Source: an uncultured Candidatus Melainabacteria bacterium (GTDB lineage Bacteria; Cyanobacteriota; Vampirovibrionia; Gastranaerophilales; Gastranaerophilaceae). Taken from it: a DNA stretch of 64,000 nucleotides. The notes below the pieces were generated by a model. The model saw nothing but the letters and a program-made list of their open reading frames with translations. It had not been told where the DNA came from and ran no database searches. The position numbers were made by a program, and so were the translations under genes. Within the stretch, counting starts at the first letter, position 1, and the number at the start of each line of letters is the position of its first letter. Positions 16,522 through 26,350 of this stretch are shown here, piece after piece. The stretch lies in assembly GCA_934667125.1 (NCBI GenBank), contig CAKULF010000008.1, positions 1 through 64,000 of the forward strand, given 5' to 3'.

Positions 16522-17316
16522 ATGAAAAAAGTTTTACTATCATTATGCGTAGCTTTTTTTGCTTGCCAAATGTCTTTTGGAGCTTACAATGCGCAAAATC
16601 GAGTTAGCACAATCGGGGCTAATCTTTTAAACAAAAATGGCATAGTTTCGTCTAATGTTAAGTTTGAAGTAACGTCTAAAACGGTTGATAATTCAACTTT
16701 TGCAACAGATAGAACAGTTAGCGTTTCAAAAGATGCTCTTAAATATGCAGGAAACGACAATGAAACAGCAGCAATTGTTGCAAATGAATTAGGACACATT
16801 ATTTCCGGTCGTGCCGCAAAAGGAAAACTCTTATCTTCTTTAACAGGTGAAAGCTCAAGCTCTGTTAAATCTGATATTGCAAGCGGTTTGATTGATGATT
16901 ATCAAAATTTAAAAGCTGAAAAAGAAGCTGATGTTATTGCTGTTAATTTAATGGCAAATGCAGGCTATAACCCATTAGCGGGAATTGTTGTTTTAACAAA
17001 ACAAACTTCAACATATTGGGACGCTATTATGGGTCAACCTGCTAACGCTCAAAGAGCAATGAATATCTATGATTACGCTAATTATGCTTATCCAAAATCA
17101 ACAAAATCCGGCTATAATTGCACAGAATATAAAAATTTCTTAAGCTATGCAAATTCAGTTGTAGCTAAAAGAAAAGAATCTAAAAAACTTCAAAATGCTT
17201 CAGTTAAAGAATTGAAAAAATACAGAAAAAATAGCGTTTCTCAAATCACAAAGTTTAAAAGAAGAGGTGGAATGTCCGGTTGGGACGCAGCTTATGGCAT
17301 TTTAAACGGTCAATAA
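16522..17316 (+). CDS. Secreted M48-like protein lacking the first zinc histidine
   Basis: 264 residues with a signal peptide (1-20, cleavage after SFG). The region around 80-150 aligns by eye with M48 metallopeptidases, but the HExxH motif reads Asn88-Glu-Leu-Gly-His92. The third-ligand motif ExxAD (Glu133-Lys-Glu-Ala-Asp137) followed by NLMANAGYNP is intact. One zinc ligand is therefore lost and protease activity is doubtful. The C-terminus is Lys/Arg-rich. A related protein with a different defect is at 56508-57209. AGGAGG ribosome binding site. Family placement is an inference from motif order. Confidence 0.72.
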   Translation: MKKVLLSLCVAFFACQMSFGAYNAQNRVSTIGANLLNKNGIVSSNVKFEVTSKTVDNSTFATDRTVSVSKDALKYAGNDNETAAIVANELGHIISGRAAKGKLLSSLTGESSSSVKSDIASGLIDDYQNLKAEKEADVIAVNLMANAGYNPLAGIVVLTKQTSTYWDAIMGQPANAQRAMNIYDYANYAYPKSTKSGYNCTEYKNFLSYANSVVAKRKESKKLQNASVKELKKYRKNSVSQITKFKRRGGMSGWDAAYGILNGQ

Positions 17317-17321
17317 AAATT

Positions 17322-17350
17322 AAAGCTCGCTTAATTTAAGCGAGCTTTTT
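17322..17350. terminator. Bidirectional terminator
   Basis: 13-bp stem AAAGCTCGCTTAA with its complement and a one-base loop, ending in a T run on the plus strand and preceded by A residues. It separates the converging M48-like and ClC genes. Confidence 0.85.
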
Positions 17351-18993
17351 TATAGCAATTCTTGAATATCACACCTTGCAATAATTCCCGTTAACCTATC
17401 CAAATCATCAACCACAAAAGCTTTATCATAGTCGAAATTGTGAAGCCTGAACATTAAAGTATATAAATCTAAGTCATTTTTAACTTTTAAAACATTAGTG
17501 TCAGTTATATCTTCAACTTTTAATTTTTCGCTGTTCGGATTGATTAAAACATCCTCTATTTGAGCTTTTGAAATGCTTCCAAGAAGAGCGTTATCCTTAT
17601 TTATAACAGGAAAAATTGAATGAGTTGATAAATTCATTTGGTTGAGCGCTTCTTTTAGGGATGATTTATTTAAAACGCTATCTATATCTGTTTTTAAGAT
17701 ATCTTTTACTTTTTTATTTTTTAAAAGTTCAATTTGAGAAGAATTTTTTGTTTCATTCACGATAAGTTTTGAATAAATCGGCTTGTGTTTCAACTTTTGA
17801 GCCACAAAATCGCTTATAGCGCTAGATAGCATTATATATAAAATAAAATTATATCCGCCTGTCATCTCGAAAACCATTATAGAAGCGGTTATTGGGGTTC
17901 TAGCTGTTGCAGAAAAAAACGAAGCCATACCAATTAAAGATAAAATTATCGGGTTAACTTCAAAATTAAAATGATTAAAAATAATTGCTGTAATATAGCC
18001 TAAAAATCCGCCAAGCATTAGCATTGGAAGAAAAATACCTCCAACAGCACCCGAGGCAAAACAAATCGGAGTCAAGATAAATTTGAAAATAAAAATAGCA
18101 ACAATAATCCCGAAAGTCAGCTTGTTTGCGAGCAAAATATCAACCGATGTGTTTCCGCTTCCTAATATTAAAGGCAGGAATAATCCGACACATCCAACTA
18201 TAAACCCTGCTATCATTGGTTTAAAGTATGGTTTAATTTTCATCTTTGAAAATAAATCGTTAAATAAATAGATTAATTTTGCAAAAGCAACTCCTAAAAA
18301 TCCGCAAATTAAGCCCAAAACGACGCAAGGAATGATATTAATTGAGATATCGCTTGGTAATTTCGGAATTATAAAAGATGTGTTGTTTCCTAAAATATAG
18401 CGTGAAAGGGTTGAAGCGCCAAAAGTTGCTATTAAAACAGGGAAAAGAACGGTTGAGTTGAATTTTTGGTTTAATTCTTCTAAAACAAAGATGCAGCCTG
18501 CAATTGGAGCGTTGAATGTTGCTGCTATTGCGCTTCCTGCCCCTGCTGAAATTAATTTATCAACCGATGTTCCTTTAATTTTGAATATTTTCCCGACGAG
18601 CGCTCCGGCTCCTGAACCCAATTGAACACTCGGACCTTCTCGACCCAATGACATGCCTGTTGCAATTGAAGCTATTCCGCCAAAAAATTTAACAAAAATG
18701 CTTCTAACTCTTGTTAAATTTCCAAAGTGCATTAGGGCTGCTTTAACATAAGGTATTCCGCTGCCTTTAGCTTCGGGAGCGAATTTATAAACCAAATATC
18801 CTGATATAAGTCCGCCAAGAGCAGTTATAAGCGGAAGAAAGAATTTAAAATTTTGAACTTGGGTAAAGATTTTTGTAATTGCAATTTTAAAAAGCACCAC
18901 AAAAAGTCCTGAAATTAGCCCGACAATTAGTGCTTGCAGGATAATTTTTTCTTTCAAAAAAGATTTTATATTTATTTTTTCAAAGAATTTCAC
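17350..18993 (-). CDS. ClC-family chloride/proton antiporter with CBS domains
   Basis: 547 residues. The core (1-420) has the three ClC signatures: KGSGIPYVKA at 76-85, GREGPSVQLG at 117-126 with the gating Glu119, and later GGIFLPMLMLGG. Glu173 in FVLEEL matches the internal proton-transfer glutamate of antiporters, so exchange rather than channel activity is likely. Two CBS domains fill about 427-547 and probably bind nucleotides. Role: anion/proton exchange across the inner membrane. Confidence 0.92.
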   Translation of the reverse strand: MKFFEKINIKSFLKEKIILQALIVGLISGLFVVLFKIAITKIFTQVQNFKFFLPLITALGGLISGYLVYKFAPEAKGSGIPYVKAALMHFGNLTRVRSIFVKFFGGIASIATGMSLGREGPSVQLGSGAGALVGKIFKIKGTSVDKLISAGAGSAIAATFNAPIAGCIFVLEELNQKFNSTVLFPVLIATFGASTLSRYILGNNTSFIIPKLPSDISINIIPCVVLGLICGFLGVAFAKLIYLFNDLFSKMKIKPYFKPMIAGFIVGCVGLFLPLILGSGNTSVDILLANKLTFGIIVAIFIFKFILTPICFASGAVGGIFLPMLMLGGFLGYITAIIFNHFNFEVNPIILSLIGMASFFSATARTPITASIMVFEMTGGYNFILYIMLSSAISDFVAQKLKHKPIYSKLIVNETKNSSQIELLKNKKVKDILKTDIDSVLNKSSLKEALNQMNLSTHSIFPVINKDNALLGSISKAQIEDVLINPNSEKLKVEDITDTNVLKVKNDLDLYTLMFRLHNFDYDKAFVVDDLDRLTGIIARCDIQELL

Positions 18994-19037
18994 AATATAA
19001 TTATAAGTGAAAAATTTTTTAGTATAAATAAGTTAAT

Positions 19038-20894
19038 CTAAACAGGATAGAACACAGTAAATTCGCCATCCCATTGCGCTTGGGCTTGAATATGGTCGCT
19101 TGATTCGTTTCCATCTCCAAGTGCAATAGAAATGTGTCCATATTGACCTACTTGTCCTGTGTTTGCTTCCCAAATGACAACAGCGCCAGCTGGTAGGGAT
19201 TTTAAGTCCTCCCTTGATACGCCGCTTACTTCCTTGAAGTGTGCGCCATATTCTTCATAGCCATCTACTTCGCCTCTTAAGATGTCAACCGCTTGATATG
19301 CTGCGCCATAGCCCTCAGGAAGACTCTTATTCAAGCCAAGAGCGCTATTTAATGAACGCCAAGTTCCGGCTAGGCAATATCCTGTTGTGCCTTGAACGTT
19401 ATGAGCAGCGTCTGCTATTGTGCTTCCTATATCTTCGTTGTATTCATCTTTGGAATTTAAGCTATATTGCTTTGTTTGTTCTTCAAGTTCTTTTGTATTG
19501 ATTGCGTTATTTAGCTCGCTGATATAGTTTTGAGTTTGGTTTAGTGCTTCTGTTGCGTTTTTAATTTCTGTTTCTTGAGCGGTTTGATAATCGGCTTTTG
19601 CTTGTTCCCAATTTTCTTTTAGTGTTCTTAATTCGTCGTTAGAGTCAATATTTTCTTGTTCAAAAGTATCTTTTTCTTGTTGAATAGTTCCAAGTTCTCC
19701 CTCTAAAATCGGGGATTTATCTTCAAGAGTTTTAAGATTGCCTTGTTCGGTATCTAAGGTTGTTTTCGCTTGGGCTTCATTTTCTCTTGCGGTTTCAATA
19801 GCACTACTTAGGCTATCTATCATTGATTGAATAGCCTCTTTTTGGCTTTCTTCAGCGCTTGAAAGTTGACCCTCAAGACTTGATTTTTGACTTTCAAGTC
19901 CTTGAGTTGTGTTTTGTGCTGTCGTATAAGTGCTTTGAGCGTTATTAACCACGGCGGTTTGATTTGTTATAGCTACATTATTTTCTTGAATTTCTTGTTC
20001 TTTATCATCTAATCTTGTAGCAATATCATCCAATTGGTTTGCTAATTCAACATCAACAAGGTTCAATTGTTCTTTATACGCATCATATTGAGTTGCTATA
20101 TTTTCTTTTTGGCTGGTTAAATTCGGGTTATCACTTGAAGCTGCTTGAGTTAGAGCAGCTTGATTTTGGCTTAATGTGCCGTTTGCGGTATCTAATTCTG
20201 TATTTAGCTGTTCAAGGTTCATAGAATCGACATTTTTTTCTGCTGTATCGGTTGAAGTTGTCTTGTTGGTTGAGCCACTTGAAGAACTTCCGCCCGAACT
20301 GCCGCCTGAACTTCCACCAGATGAGCCACCAGATGGAGCGCCTGAGGAAGCTTTTGAGGCTTCTTTTTTAGTATTTGAAATTGCATTTAGAACATTTTTA
20401 TCGTTCATAGCGTCAAAAATATCATCCATTGATAAATCTTCGTCGTTGCCATCAAGAGAGGACATTTTTTCTAAAAGTGTATTTTTTTCTTCATCTGATA
20501 TAACCCCATCCCCATCTAAATCTGCTACTTTAACCACAGATTCATCCTCTAAAATATTGTTTAAAACATCAAGAATTAAGGCGTTGTCTTCATTTTCAAG
20601 TTCATCTTGTGTAGTAGTTTCACTATTATCTTCCTTTTCAGCAAAAGGATTATTGATTTTTCCATTTGAAAAATCAAGCGCCATAATGTCTGAAAGGCTC
20701 ATTTTGCTTATATTTAAGTCGGTATCAAATTCTTTAGATATAAATTTTTTAAATTCTTTTTTGTGTGAAAAAATGCTGATATTGGTGTTGTCGTCAGAAG
20801 ATTTGTCTTTTGACGAAGAATTTGAATATTTAATTTTAGTGTTGGTGCTTTTTAAATATTCCTTAAAAGCATCCATTAAGATACCAAATTTCAC
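19038..20894 (-). CDS. EF-hand / coiled-coil / CHAP-like protein
   Basis: 618 residues. Order: polar N-terminus; EF-hand loop DLDGDGVISDEE (125-136) with a second weaker one after 148; a Gly/Ser linker with repeated SGGS units at 186-207; long Gln/Glu-rich coiled coil (about 222-480); and a C-terminal domain with Cys507 (GYCLAG) and His587 (YGHISIALG), spaced like the Cys/His pair of CHAP/NlpC-P60 peptidoglycan hydrolases. No signal peptide or membrane segment. Start is GTG 20894 (AAGG 4 nt upstream) or ATG 20876. It may be exported by an unrecognised route; peptidase activity is inferred. Confidence 0.72.
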   Translation of the reverse strand: MKFGILMDAFKEYLKSTNTKIKYSNSSSKDKSSDDNTNISIFSHKKEFKKFISKEFDTDLNISKMSLSDIMALDFSNGKINNPFAEKEDNSETTTQDELENEDNALILDVLNNILEDESVVKVADLDGDGVISDEEKNTLLEKMSSLDGNDEDLSMDDIFDAMNDKNVLNAISNTKKEASKASSGAPSGGSSGGSSGGSSGGSSSSGSTNKTTSTDTAEKNVDSMNLEQLNTELDTANGTLSQNQAALTQAASSDNPNLTSQKENIATQYDAYKEQLNLVDVELANQLDDIATRLDDKEQEIQENNVAITNQTAVVNNAQSTYTTAQNTTQGLESQKSSLEGQLSSAEESQKEAIQSMIDSLSSAIETARENEAQAKTTLDTEQGNLKTLEDKSPILEGELGTIQQEKDTFEQENIDSNDELRTLKENWEQAKADYQTAQETEIKNATEALNQTQNYISELNNAINTKELEEQTKQYSLNSKDEYNEDIGSTIADAAHNVQGTTGYCLAGTWRSLNSALGLNKSLPEGYGAAYQAVDILRGEVDGYEEYGAHFKEVSGVSREDLKSLPAGAVVIWEANTGQVGQYGHISIALGDGNESSDHIQAQAQWDGEFTVFYPV

Positions 20895-21000
20895 AACTAC
20901 CTTATTTTATGTTATAATCTTTCCTATATTGTGTATATTCCCGAAAAGCGCATTACAGTAACGTTTTTCTTTCAAATGTTACGTTTTGTAAAAATTTTTT

Positions 21001-21009
21001 TGATATAAT
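21001..21009 (+). promoter_or_regulatory. Extended -10 promoter element
   Basis: TGATATAAT matches an extended -10 box (TGnTATAAT), 91 bp upstream of the membrane-anchored gene at 21100. No well-spaced -35 hexamer was found, which is typical for extended -10 promoters. Confidence 0.5.
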
Positions 21010-21099
21010 ATCTAATAAAACCAACTATTTAGCAAAAAATATTTTTTATGAGTTTTATCTTTAGTGTAAAATTCGCATATAACAAAAAAGGAAAAATTT

Positions 21100-22290
21100 A
21101 TGAGATTGTCTAATATTCAACCTAACTTGTATTTAACAGGTTCTTATCGTGGAAAATTTGAAAAAGGCGCAGCTAAACCATCTGCTCCGATTCATCATAG
21201 ACCTGATGGTACAAACGGCTTTAATAGAGCTGATTTTCAGCAAGTAATGGGTGTAAATGAATCCCAAAGAAAAGTTATGGAAAGACAAAAAGCTCAAAGA
21301 CAATCTGCTGTTCCACCAAGAAAAAACGCAAATAAAAACGTTTCAAGACAACAAAGCGCAACTCATCCGCAAAACGCTAAAGCGGTTTCTCAAAGACCAA
21401 CAAAAAATGCTACAAGACCAAATCATAAAACAAGAGCAAGACAACAACAAGCACATCCACGTGATATCTTTAAAAACAACAGAATGACACAAATTGGCGC
21501 AGGTGTCTTAGCTGCAACTGTTTTAACGGGTGCAACGTATGGAACGGGTTATGTTGTGGGCAGCAATAAAGGATACGATAAAGGCATAGCAGAAGGCGAA
21601 AAAACAGGCTATAGCCAAGCATACGACGAAAGTGAAAAACAATATGCTTCTGAAATGGACGCTGCAATCAATGCTGCAATAGACGAATATAAAGAAGAAA
21701 TGGCTCAAACATTTAAGCAAGATGCTATGGAAGGTTTATCCGAAGCGGCTGACATTCCTTTGAGTTTATTAAAATTAGCTAATAATTTCAAAGCGAATGG
21801 CGACCCTAAAGAAAACTTAAATCTTGCAAGCACAGTAGTTCCTCACGAAAAAACAACTTTCCCATATCGAGTTGCAAGTGAAGAACTATTCATAGGACAT
21901 CAAGAAGAAAGACAACTGTTAGCTCAAGCTCAAAAAAATCTTGCAAGAGTATTTTCTGATGGCGACGAGTTTTCAGACAATGGTTTTATTTATTTAACTG
22001 CAAAACGTGATACAACAATGGGCGAATTGAAAAATGTGTTCGGTATTGTTGATGGCGCACTAGCTAGAGCAAAAGTAAACGGCTTAGAAGATGGCGCAAG
22101 AGGCTATGTTGGCAATTCTTATGAAAAAGATGGCGCAATTGTTCCAGAAGGCGACACCATAAGAATTAAAATTAATGATAATGCTAACGTCGCTTGCCCA
22201 GGGCTTCAATTTGGGGTTTATAAAAACCATAAAGAAGCTTCAGCAGACGAAGCGCAATTAAAAGCAATTCGTGAATGCGCTAATAAATAA
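21100..22290 (+). CDS. Membrane-anchored basic protein with LysM-like C-terminus
   Basis: 396 residues. N-terminus MRLSNIQPN followed by Gly/Lys-rich sequence ending FEKG (20-23), possibly a variant of the FKG tag. Residues 50-128 are strongly basic and Gln/Asn-rich. A single membrane helix lies at about 131-154, next come GYDKG.AEGEK repeats and a helical stretch. Residues 297-357 (TAKRDTTMGELKNVFGI ... EGDTIRIKI) have the spacing of a LysM module, suggesting glycan binding. Function unknown; the LysM reading is tentative. Confidence 0.65.
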   Translation: MRLSNIQPNLYLTGSYRGKFEKGAAKPSAPIHHRPDGTNGFNRADFQQVMGVNESQRKVMERQKAQRQSAVPPRKNANKNVSRQQSATHPQNAKAVSQRPTKNATRPNHKTRARQQQAHPRDIFKNNRMTQIGAGVLAATVLTGATYGTGYVVGSNKGYDKGIAEGEKTGYSQAYDESEKQYASEMDAAINAAIDEYKEEMAQTFKQDAMEGLSEAADIPLSLLKLANNFKANGDPKENLNLASTVVPHEKTTFPYRVASEELFIGHQEERQLLAQAQKNLARVFSDGDEFSDNGFIYLTAKRDTTMGELKNVFGIVDGALARAKVNGLEDGARGYVGNSYEKDGAIVPEGDTIRIKINDNANVACPGLQFGVYKNHKEASADEAQLKAIRECANK

Positions 22291-22328
22291 GCCATAAAAC
22301 CAAAAATCAAATGCCAAAACCAAAGAGA

Positions 22329-22360
22329 AAAGCGACACAAATATTAGTGTCGCTTTAATT
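22329..22360. terminator. Terminator between convergent genes
   Basis: 10-bp stem AAAGCGACAC/GTGTCGCTTT with an 8-nt loop, followed on the plus strand by AATTTTAAA. It serves the gene ending at 22290 and possibly the converging one. Confidence 0.78.
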
Positions 22361-22368
22361 TTAAACTT

Positions 22369-24372
22369 TTAATCGTTTTTATCGTCAGGCGGCTCAAGCG
22401 TTTGACTTGGCGGAGGTGCAAGAGTTACATCCGACGGATTATCTTGTTGAATTTTTGGCATCATCTTTGGAGTTGTTTGCTCTTGCTCGAAATCCTTATC
22501 GTTTGTGGTGATTGGAGTTTCGTTTTTCTCGTTTATAATAGCGTCTGAATTTAAGTTATTGCTTGGCGCTTGACCTTTTGTGTGAATAATAAACTTATAT
22601 GTCGGCGCAGCTTCAGAGGTTTCTTCCTTGTTTATTTCGCTGCTATGGAAAGTTATTTCAATATCTTCCATTGAACTTACCTTAAACATATTATCCAACA
22701 ACATCGGTTGAATTTGACCGTTTGTAGCAGTTAAAACATAAGAATCCCAGCCTTGAGAATATTTAGATAAAACAATGTAATAGGCTTCTTTATTGGCTTT
22801 TTCGATATAAGCATTGTAATTTGGGAATGAATCAATATTAATAATTTCAACCCCAGGGAAAATTGAGCTTATGTCGTTATGATTAATTGTATAGGTATTA
22901 AATGTTCTACCGTTAAAGTTGAAACCATAGATATTTAGCTTGTTTTTATTAAAGATATACAATTTTGAATTAACTAAAAATAGTTTTGAACCTTTTGGAA
23001 CATTAATTTCCTGAAATGGGCTAAGAGAGTTTGTATAAACCGCTATATTGTTGTTTTCATCTATTTGAGAAAGAATAAACTCGTTTTCCTCTAGCACATT
23101 TTCGGAATTATATTCTTTAAAATTATTTAAAGTTGAATTATAAACATATTTGAATGAAAGGCTGTCGTTAACTTGTTTTAGACCTATTCTTAAAGAAGAA
23201 AAAATGTCTGAAAAAGTTGAATTGCTGATGTTTTCTTCAAGAGAATATTTAAAAGATTTATAAGGATAATCGTTTTTGAAGTTTTCTTCGCTATAGCTTT
23301 TTTGTTTTTCATAATAGCTCATAATTAACGGACGAAGAGAAGAAAATCTTTTTTTGTCGATATAGTATTTATAAGCATTTTTGAAATCTTTTCTCATCTC
23401 TTGAGTAGTTGTAGCGTATATTTCAGGCGAGAAGATGAATTTTCTTGTGTCGTTGTATAAGATTTTTTCAACATCTTCTTTGATGTCTGAATTTGTTGTG
23501 TTGCTTAAAAATATTTCAAAATCTGCCAATTTTTGCGCAATTTTTTTAGGCGGAATTAAAATTGTAAGATTATTTGAAACGGGAGTGTTATATTTTGATT
23601 TTAATTTTAAATATTCTTTCGTGTCTTTTGACAAGAATTTTGAATATTTTTTGTTCATAAAGCTGTTGTTTGGATATAAATAAACAATATTTCTGTCGGA
23701 TAATGATGAAATGCCAACTTTTTTAAGTTTTTTGTTTAATTTTTTAGAACATTTTTGAGCGTCAGTGCTGCTTACAATGTTGTTGCATTCTCTTATGTCC
23801 GTTGAGGTTATGTTTTCGCTTGTTAAATGCGGAAGTTTGTCTAATTCGTTTAAAAATCCGATAAAGATTTGTTCTTTTTGCGAATTATCGTCGTTTGAAT
23901 ATTTCAAATATAAATACAAAAAGTCCTCAACGTCGCTGAAATTTTTGTTTAGTTCGCTATAAGTTTTAGATTCTTTTAAAGTTGGAATTAAAGCGACATT
24001 GGTCAGATAATTTTTAAATTTCAATTTTTCTCTAATTGTTGTTTGTTTTGCGATAAATAAGCTTATTGTAATTCCAAAAAGAAGAAAAATCGTGATGATA
24101 AACATACAATAAGTTAAAGCTTCGTTTGTGAAAAATTTTGGGCGATAGCTTGTTAAAATATTGTTTTTAGAAGATGATTCGTTGTCATCATTCAAGAAAA
24201 ATGCCATAGACTTGTTCAATAACTCGTCTTGAGGAGCTTCATCTTCTTTTTTGTCTTCATTTTCACGAATTAAAATATCTTCGTCAATTTGCTCAATCTT
24301 TGTCCCACATCTTGAACAAAAGATGTCAAATTCGTTTAAGATATTTCCGCATTTAGGACATTTATTAGCCAT
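22369..24372 (-). CDS. Zinc-ribbon membrane protein of unknown function
   Basis: 667 residues. An N-terminal zinc ribbon (Cys5, Cys8, Cys19, Cys22: CPKCGN ... FCSRCGTK), an acidic linker, and one membrane helix at about 86-108 place the ribbon in the cytoplasm and the ~460-residue remainder outside. The outer part is Asn/Lys/Ser-rich with no recognised domain; the last 60 residues are Pro/Gln-rich. This zinc-ribbon/membrane-helix/large-outer-part layout is common in sensors or envelope proteins. The start overlaps the preceding FAD oxidoreductase gene by 8 bp. Confidence 0.75.
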   Translation of the reverse strand: MANKCPKCGNILNEFDIFCSRCGTKIEQIDEDILIRENEDKKEDEAPQDELLNKSMAFFLNDDNESSSKNNILTSYRPKFFTNEALTYCMFIITIFLLFGITISLFIAKQTTIREKLKFKNYLTNVALIPTLKESKTYSELNKNFSDVEDFLYLYLKYSNDDNSQKEQIFIGFLNELDKLPHLTSENITSTDIRECNNIVSSTDAQKCSKKLNKKLKKVGISSLSDRNIVYLYPNNSFMNKKYSKFLSKDTKEYLKLKSKYNTPVSNNLTILIPPKKIAQKLADFEIFLSNTTNSDIKEDVEKILYNDTRKFIFSPEIYATTTQEMRKDFKNAYKYYIDKKRFSSLRPLIMSYYEKQKSYSEENFKNDYPYKSFKYSLEENISNSTFSDIFSSLRIGLKQVNDSLSFKYVYNSTLNNFKEYNSENVLEENEFILSQIDENNNIAVYTNSLSPFQEINVPKGSKLFLVNSKLYIFNKNKLNIYGFNFNGRTFNTYTINHNDISSIFPGVEIINIDSFPNYNAYIEKANKEAYYIVLSKYSQGWDSYVLTATNGQIQPMLLDNMFKVSSMEDIEITFHSSEINKEETSEAAPTYKFIIHTKGQAPSNNLNSDAIINEKNETPITTNDKDFEQEQTTPKMMPKIQQDNPSDVTLAPPPSQTLEPPDDKND

Positions 24373-25876
24373 TTTTTACCTCATTAATAATTTTTTTAGC
24401 GGCACTTATGCCATTAATCATAGCTTCATCCATATTATTATACTTGTGTTGCCCGTTTCTTCCAATCAAATTTAGGTTTTTGATTTTTGAAATGTGGCTC
24501 TTGATTTGGTCAATATGTTTGTATGTTCCAAAATATGATGGATATGCTTTTTTCTCTCTGATTATCATAGATTTTATCACATCATTTTCGTTAAATAAAT
24601 TATATTTTAAACATTCTTTTTTGGCTAAATTTATTAATTCATTGTCTTTTAAATTCCAAAGCTCATCGGCTTCGTTTGTGAAATATTCAAGCGAGATTAA
24701 ATAATTTTTCTTAAAATCCCCAACCAAATACGGCGACCAATTGTTCATAATTTGTATACGAGCGGCAATTGCGTCTTTTTCTTGTAGATAAATCCAGCAT
24801 TCGGGAGTTATATTATTTGGAGTTTTGAAATTTGTTTTGTTTTTTAAATTGAAATTATTAGTATAAAAACTAACTAAAATATAGTCTCGATAGGGCAAAT
24901 TAAGGGCATTTTGCTTAATATCATAAGGTGCGTCTATTCCTTTAATCAGGTCTTTAATTGGAATAGAAGAAATAAAATAATTTCCTTGTAGAGTTTCTTC
25001 CCTGTTGTTTTTAAAATATTTCACAGAATAAATTTTATCGTTTTCAATTTCAAAATCTTTAAATTCCGCCTCAAAAATAATTTTTCCGCCATTGTTTATA
25101 ATATATTTTGCAATTGCTTCCCAAAGCTGTGAGCAGCCGAATTTCGGGTAATAGAAGCTATCAATCAGGGAGGTTTCTTTTTTTAAGCTGAGTTTAAAAA
25201 TGTTGAGCTTTGAAAAAATTGCATTTAAAACAGTTTTTAATAAATTGAGCTGTCTAATTCTTTCCTTTCCCCATTCGCTTGATAAAACCGATGGTTCAAC
25301 GCCCCAAACTTTTTTTGTATAGCTTTTGAAAAATATTTCATACAACACTTTTCCAAATCGATTTATCATAAAATCTTCAAGAGATTTTTCTTCTCTTTTG
25401 ACTAACAACGATTTAAGATAGCTAAAACCTGCTAATAGTGTTGTTTTCAAGCCTAATTTTTTAAATAATGACAATTCAAATTTTAGAGGATATTCAAACA
25501 TTTTTGAATTATATATTATGCTTGAAAACCTTTGTCGGATAAGCATAACGTCATCCTCAACATTTGGGTCTTTACCCTCTTTTGGATAGGTTAAATCTCT
25601 TTTTGCATAAATATCATCAATGCTTGGCGCATTTTGAAGAGGCAAAAAATCTCTCCAAATCTGCTCTATATAAGGGTCTTTTGTATATAATCTGTGACCG
25701 CCTATATCGACCCCTAAATTATCCCAATAAACCGTTCTTGACAAACCCCCAACGCAAGGAAGCTTTTCAATTATGATTGGTTGAATGTTTGAATTTGATT
25801 TAATTAATTCTAAAGCACAAGCAAGCCCTGATGGACCTGCTCCCAGTATAATTGCTTTTTTTTGTGACTTATTCAT
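24365..25876 (-). CDS. FAD-dependent oxidoreductase, UDP-galactopyranose mutase/amine-oxidase-like
   Basis: 503 residues. Dinucleotide-binding motif ILGAGPSGLACALEL at 10-24, Glu-containing second strand (IIIEK), and CVGGLSRTVYWDN..VDIGGHRLYT, as in the flavoproteins related to UDP-galactopyranose mutase and protoporphyrinogen oxidase that occur with glycan genes. The C-terminal FAD motif is NLIGRNGQHKYNNMDEAMI. Likely role: redox or mutase step on a sugar nucleotide or lipid-linked glycan; substrate unknown. Overlaps the zinc-ribbon gene by 8 bp. Confidence 0.82.
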   Translation of the reverse strand: MNKSQKKAIILGAGPSGLACALELIKSNSNIQPIIIEKLPCVGGLSRTVYWDNLGVDIGGHRLYTKDPYIEQIWRDFLPLQNAPSIDDIYAKRDLTYPKEGKDPNVEDDVMLIRQRFSSIIYNSKMFEYPLKFELSLFKKLGLKTTLLAGFSYLKSLLVKREEKSLEDFMINRFGKVLYEIFFKSYTKKVWGVEPSVLSSEWGKERIRQLNLLKTVLNAIFSKLNIFKLSLKKETSLIDSFYYPKFGCSQLWEAIAKYIINNGGKIIFEAEFKDFEIENDKIYSVKYFKNNREETLQGNYFISSIPIKDLIKGIDAPYDIKQNALNLPYRDYILVSFYTNNFNLKNKTNFKTPNNITPECWIYLQEKDAIAARIQIMNNWSPYLVGDFKKNYLISLEYFTNEADELWNLKDNELINLAKKECLKYNLFNENDVIKSMIIREKKAYPSYFGTYKHIDQIKSHISKIKNLNLIGRNGQHKYNNMDEAMINGISAAKKIINEVKNG

Positions 25877-26284
25877 CTATTCTATTGTGATTTTTGTATT
25901 TTCTCTCATTTTTTGATATTTCACCCATTTTGAACAAGCGTAAGCTGTTGAATAATAGGTAGTGGGTTCAAGATTTTCAGTCATATTATTTGTTATGTTT
26001 TCGTAATCTCCTTGAAGAGAATTATATTCAGCAACCGTATAAGCTTTAATTCTTGCTGCAAAAGCGGAATTTTTAGCTGATTGTAGAGTTATAACAACAT
26101 TTTCGTTTGTCGATGTGTTTTTAACTTGAATATTAAAGAAATAATAATTATTATGTTCCTTTATGCTGTCTACATCAATAAAAGCTACGGTTTTAGAAAG
26201 AGTTTGAACTTCTTGCCAAGTTATAGCGTGGACATTTAAACCGAAAACAAAAGCAAAAAGCGCAAATAAAATTTTTTTCTTCAA
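25877..26284 (-). CDS. Small secreted hypothetical protein
   Basis: 135 residues from TTG 26284, supported by GGAGG 7 nt upstream. Signal peptide 1-20 (KKKILFALFAFVFGLNVHA). The mature part is beta-rich, starts ITWQEVQTLSKTVAFIDVDSI, and has a single cysteine, resembling a small periplasmic domain that reports on surface or cell-wall stress, but no family is recognised. Its stop is immediately before the FAD oxidoreductase start (no gap), so the two are likely co-transcribed. Confidence 0.7.
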   Translation of the reverse strand: MKKKILFALFAFVFGLNVHAITWQEVQTLSKTVAFIDVDSIKEHNNYYFFNIQVKNTSTNENVVITLQSAKNSAFAARIKAYTVAEYNSLQGDYENITNNMTENLEPTTYYSTAYACSKWVKYQKMRENTKITIE

Positions 26285-26350
26285 ATCTTTCCTCCAGATT
26301 CATTTTAAATTAAAACGAGTTTTACTTCAAACTTGTTACTTTTCTTAAAG

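Noticed and set aside
20176..20961. Long open frame on the plus strand rich in Pro/Glu and Ser/Phe
   Set aside because: It is the antisense of the Gly/Ser linker and coiled coil of the 19038-20894 gene; the PPEL repeats mirror the SGGS units, and there is no ribosome binding site.
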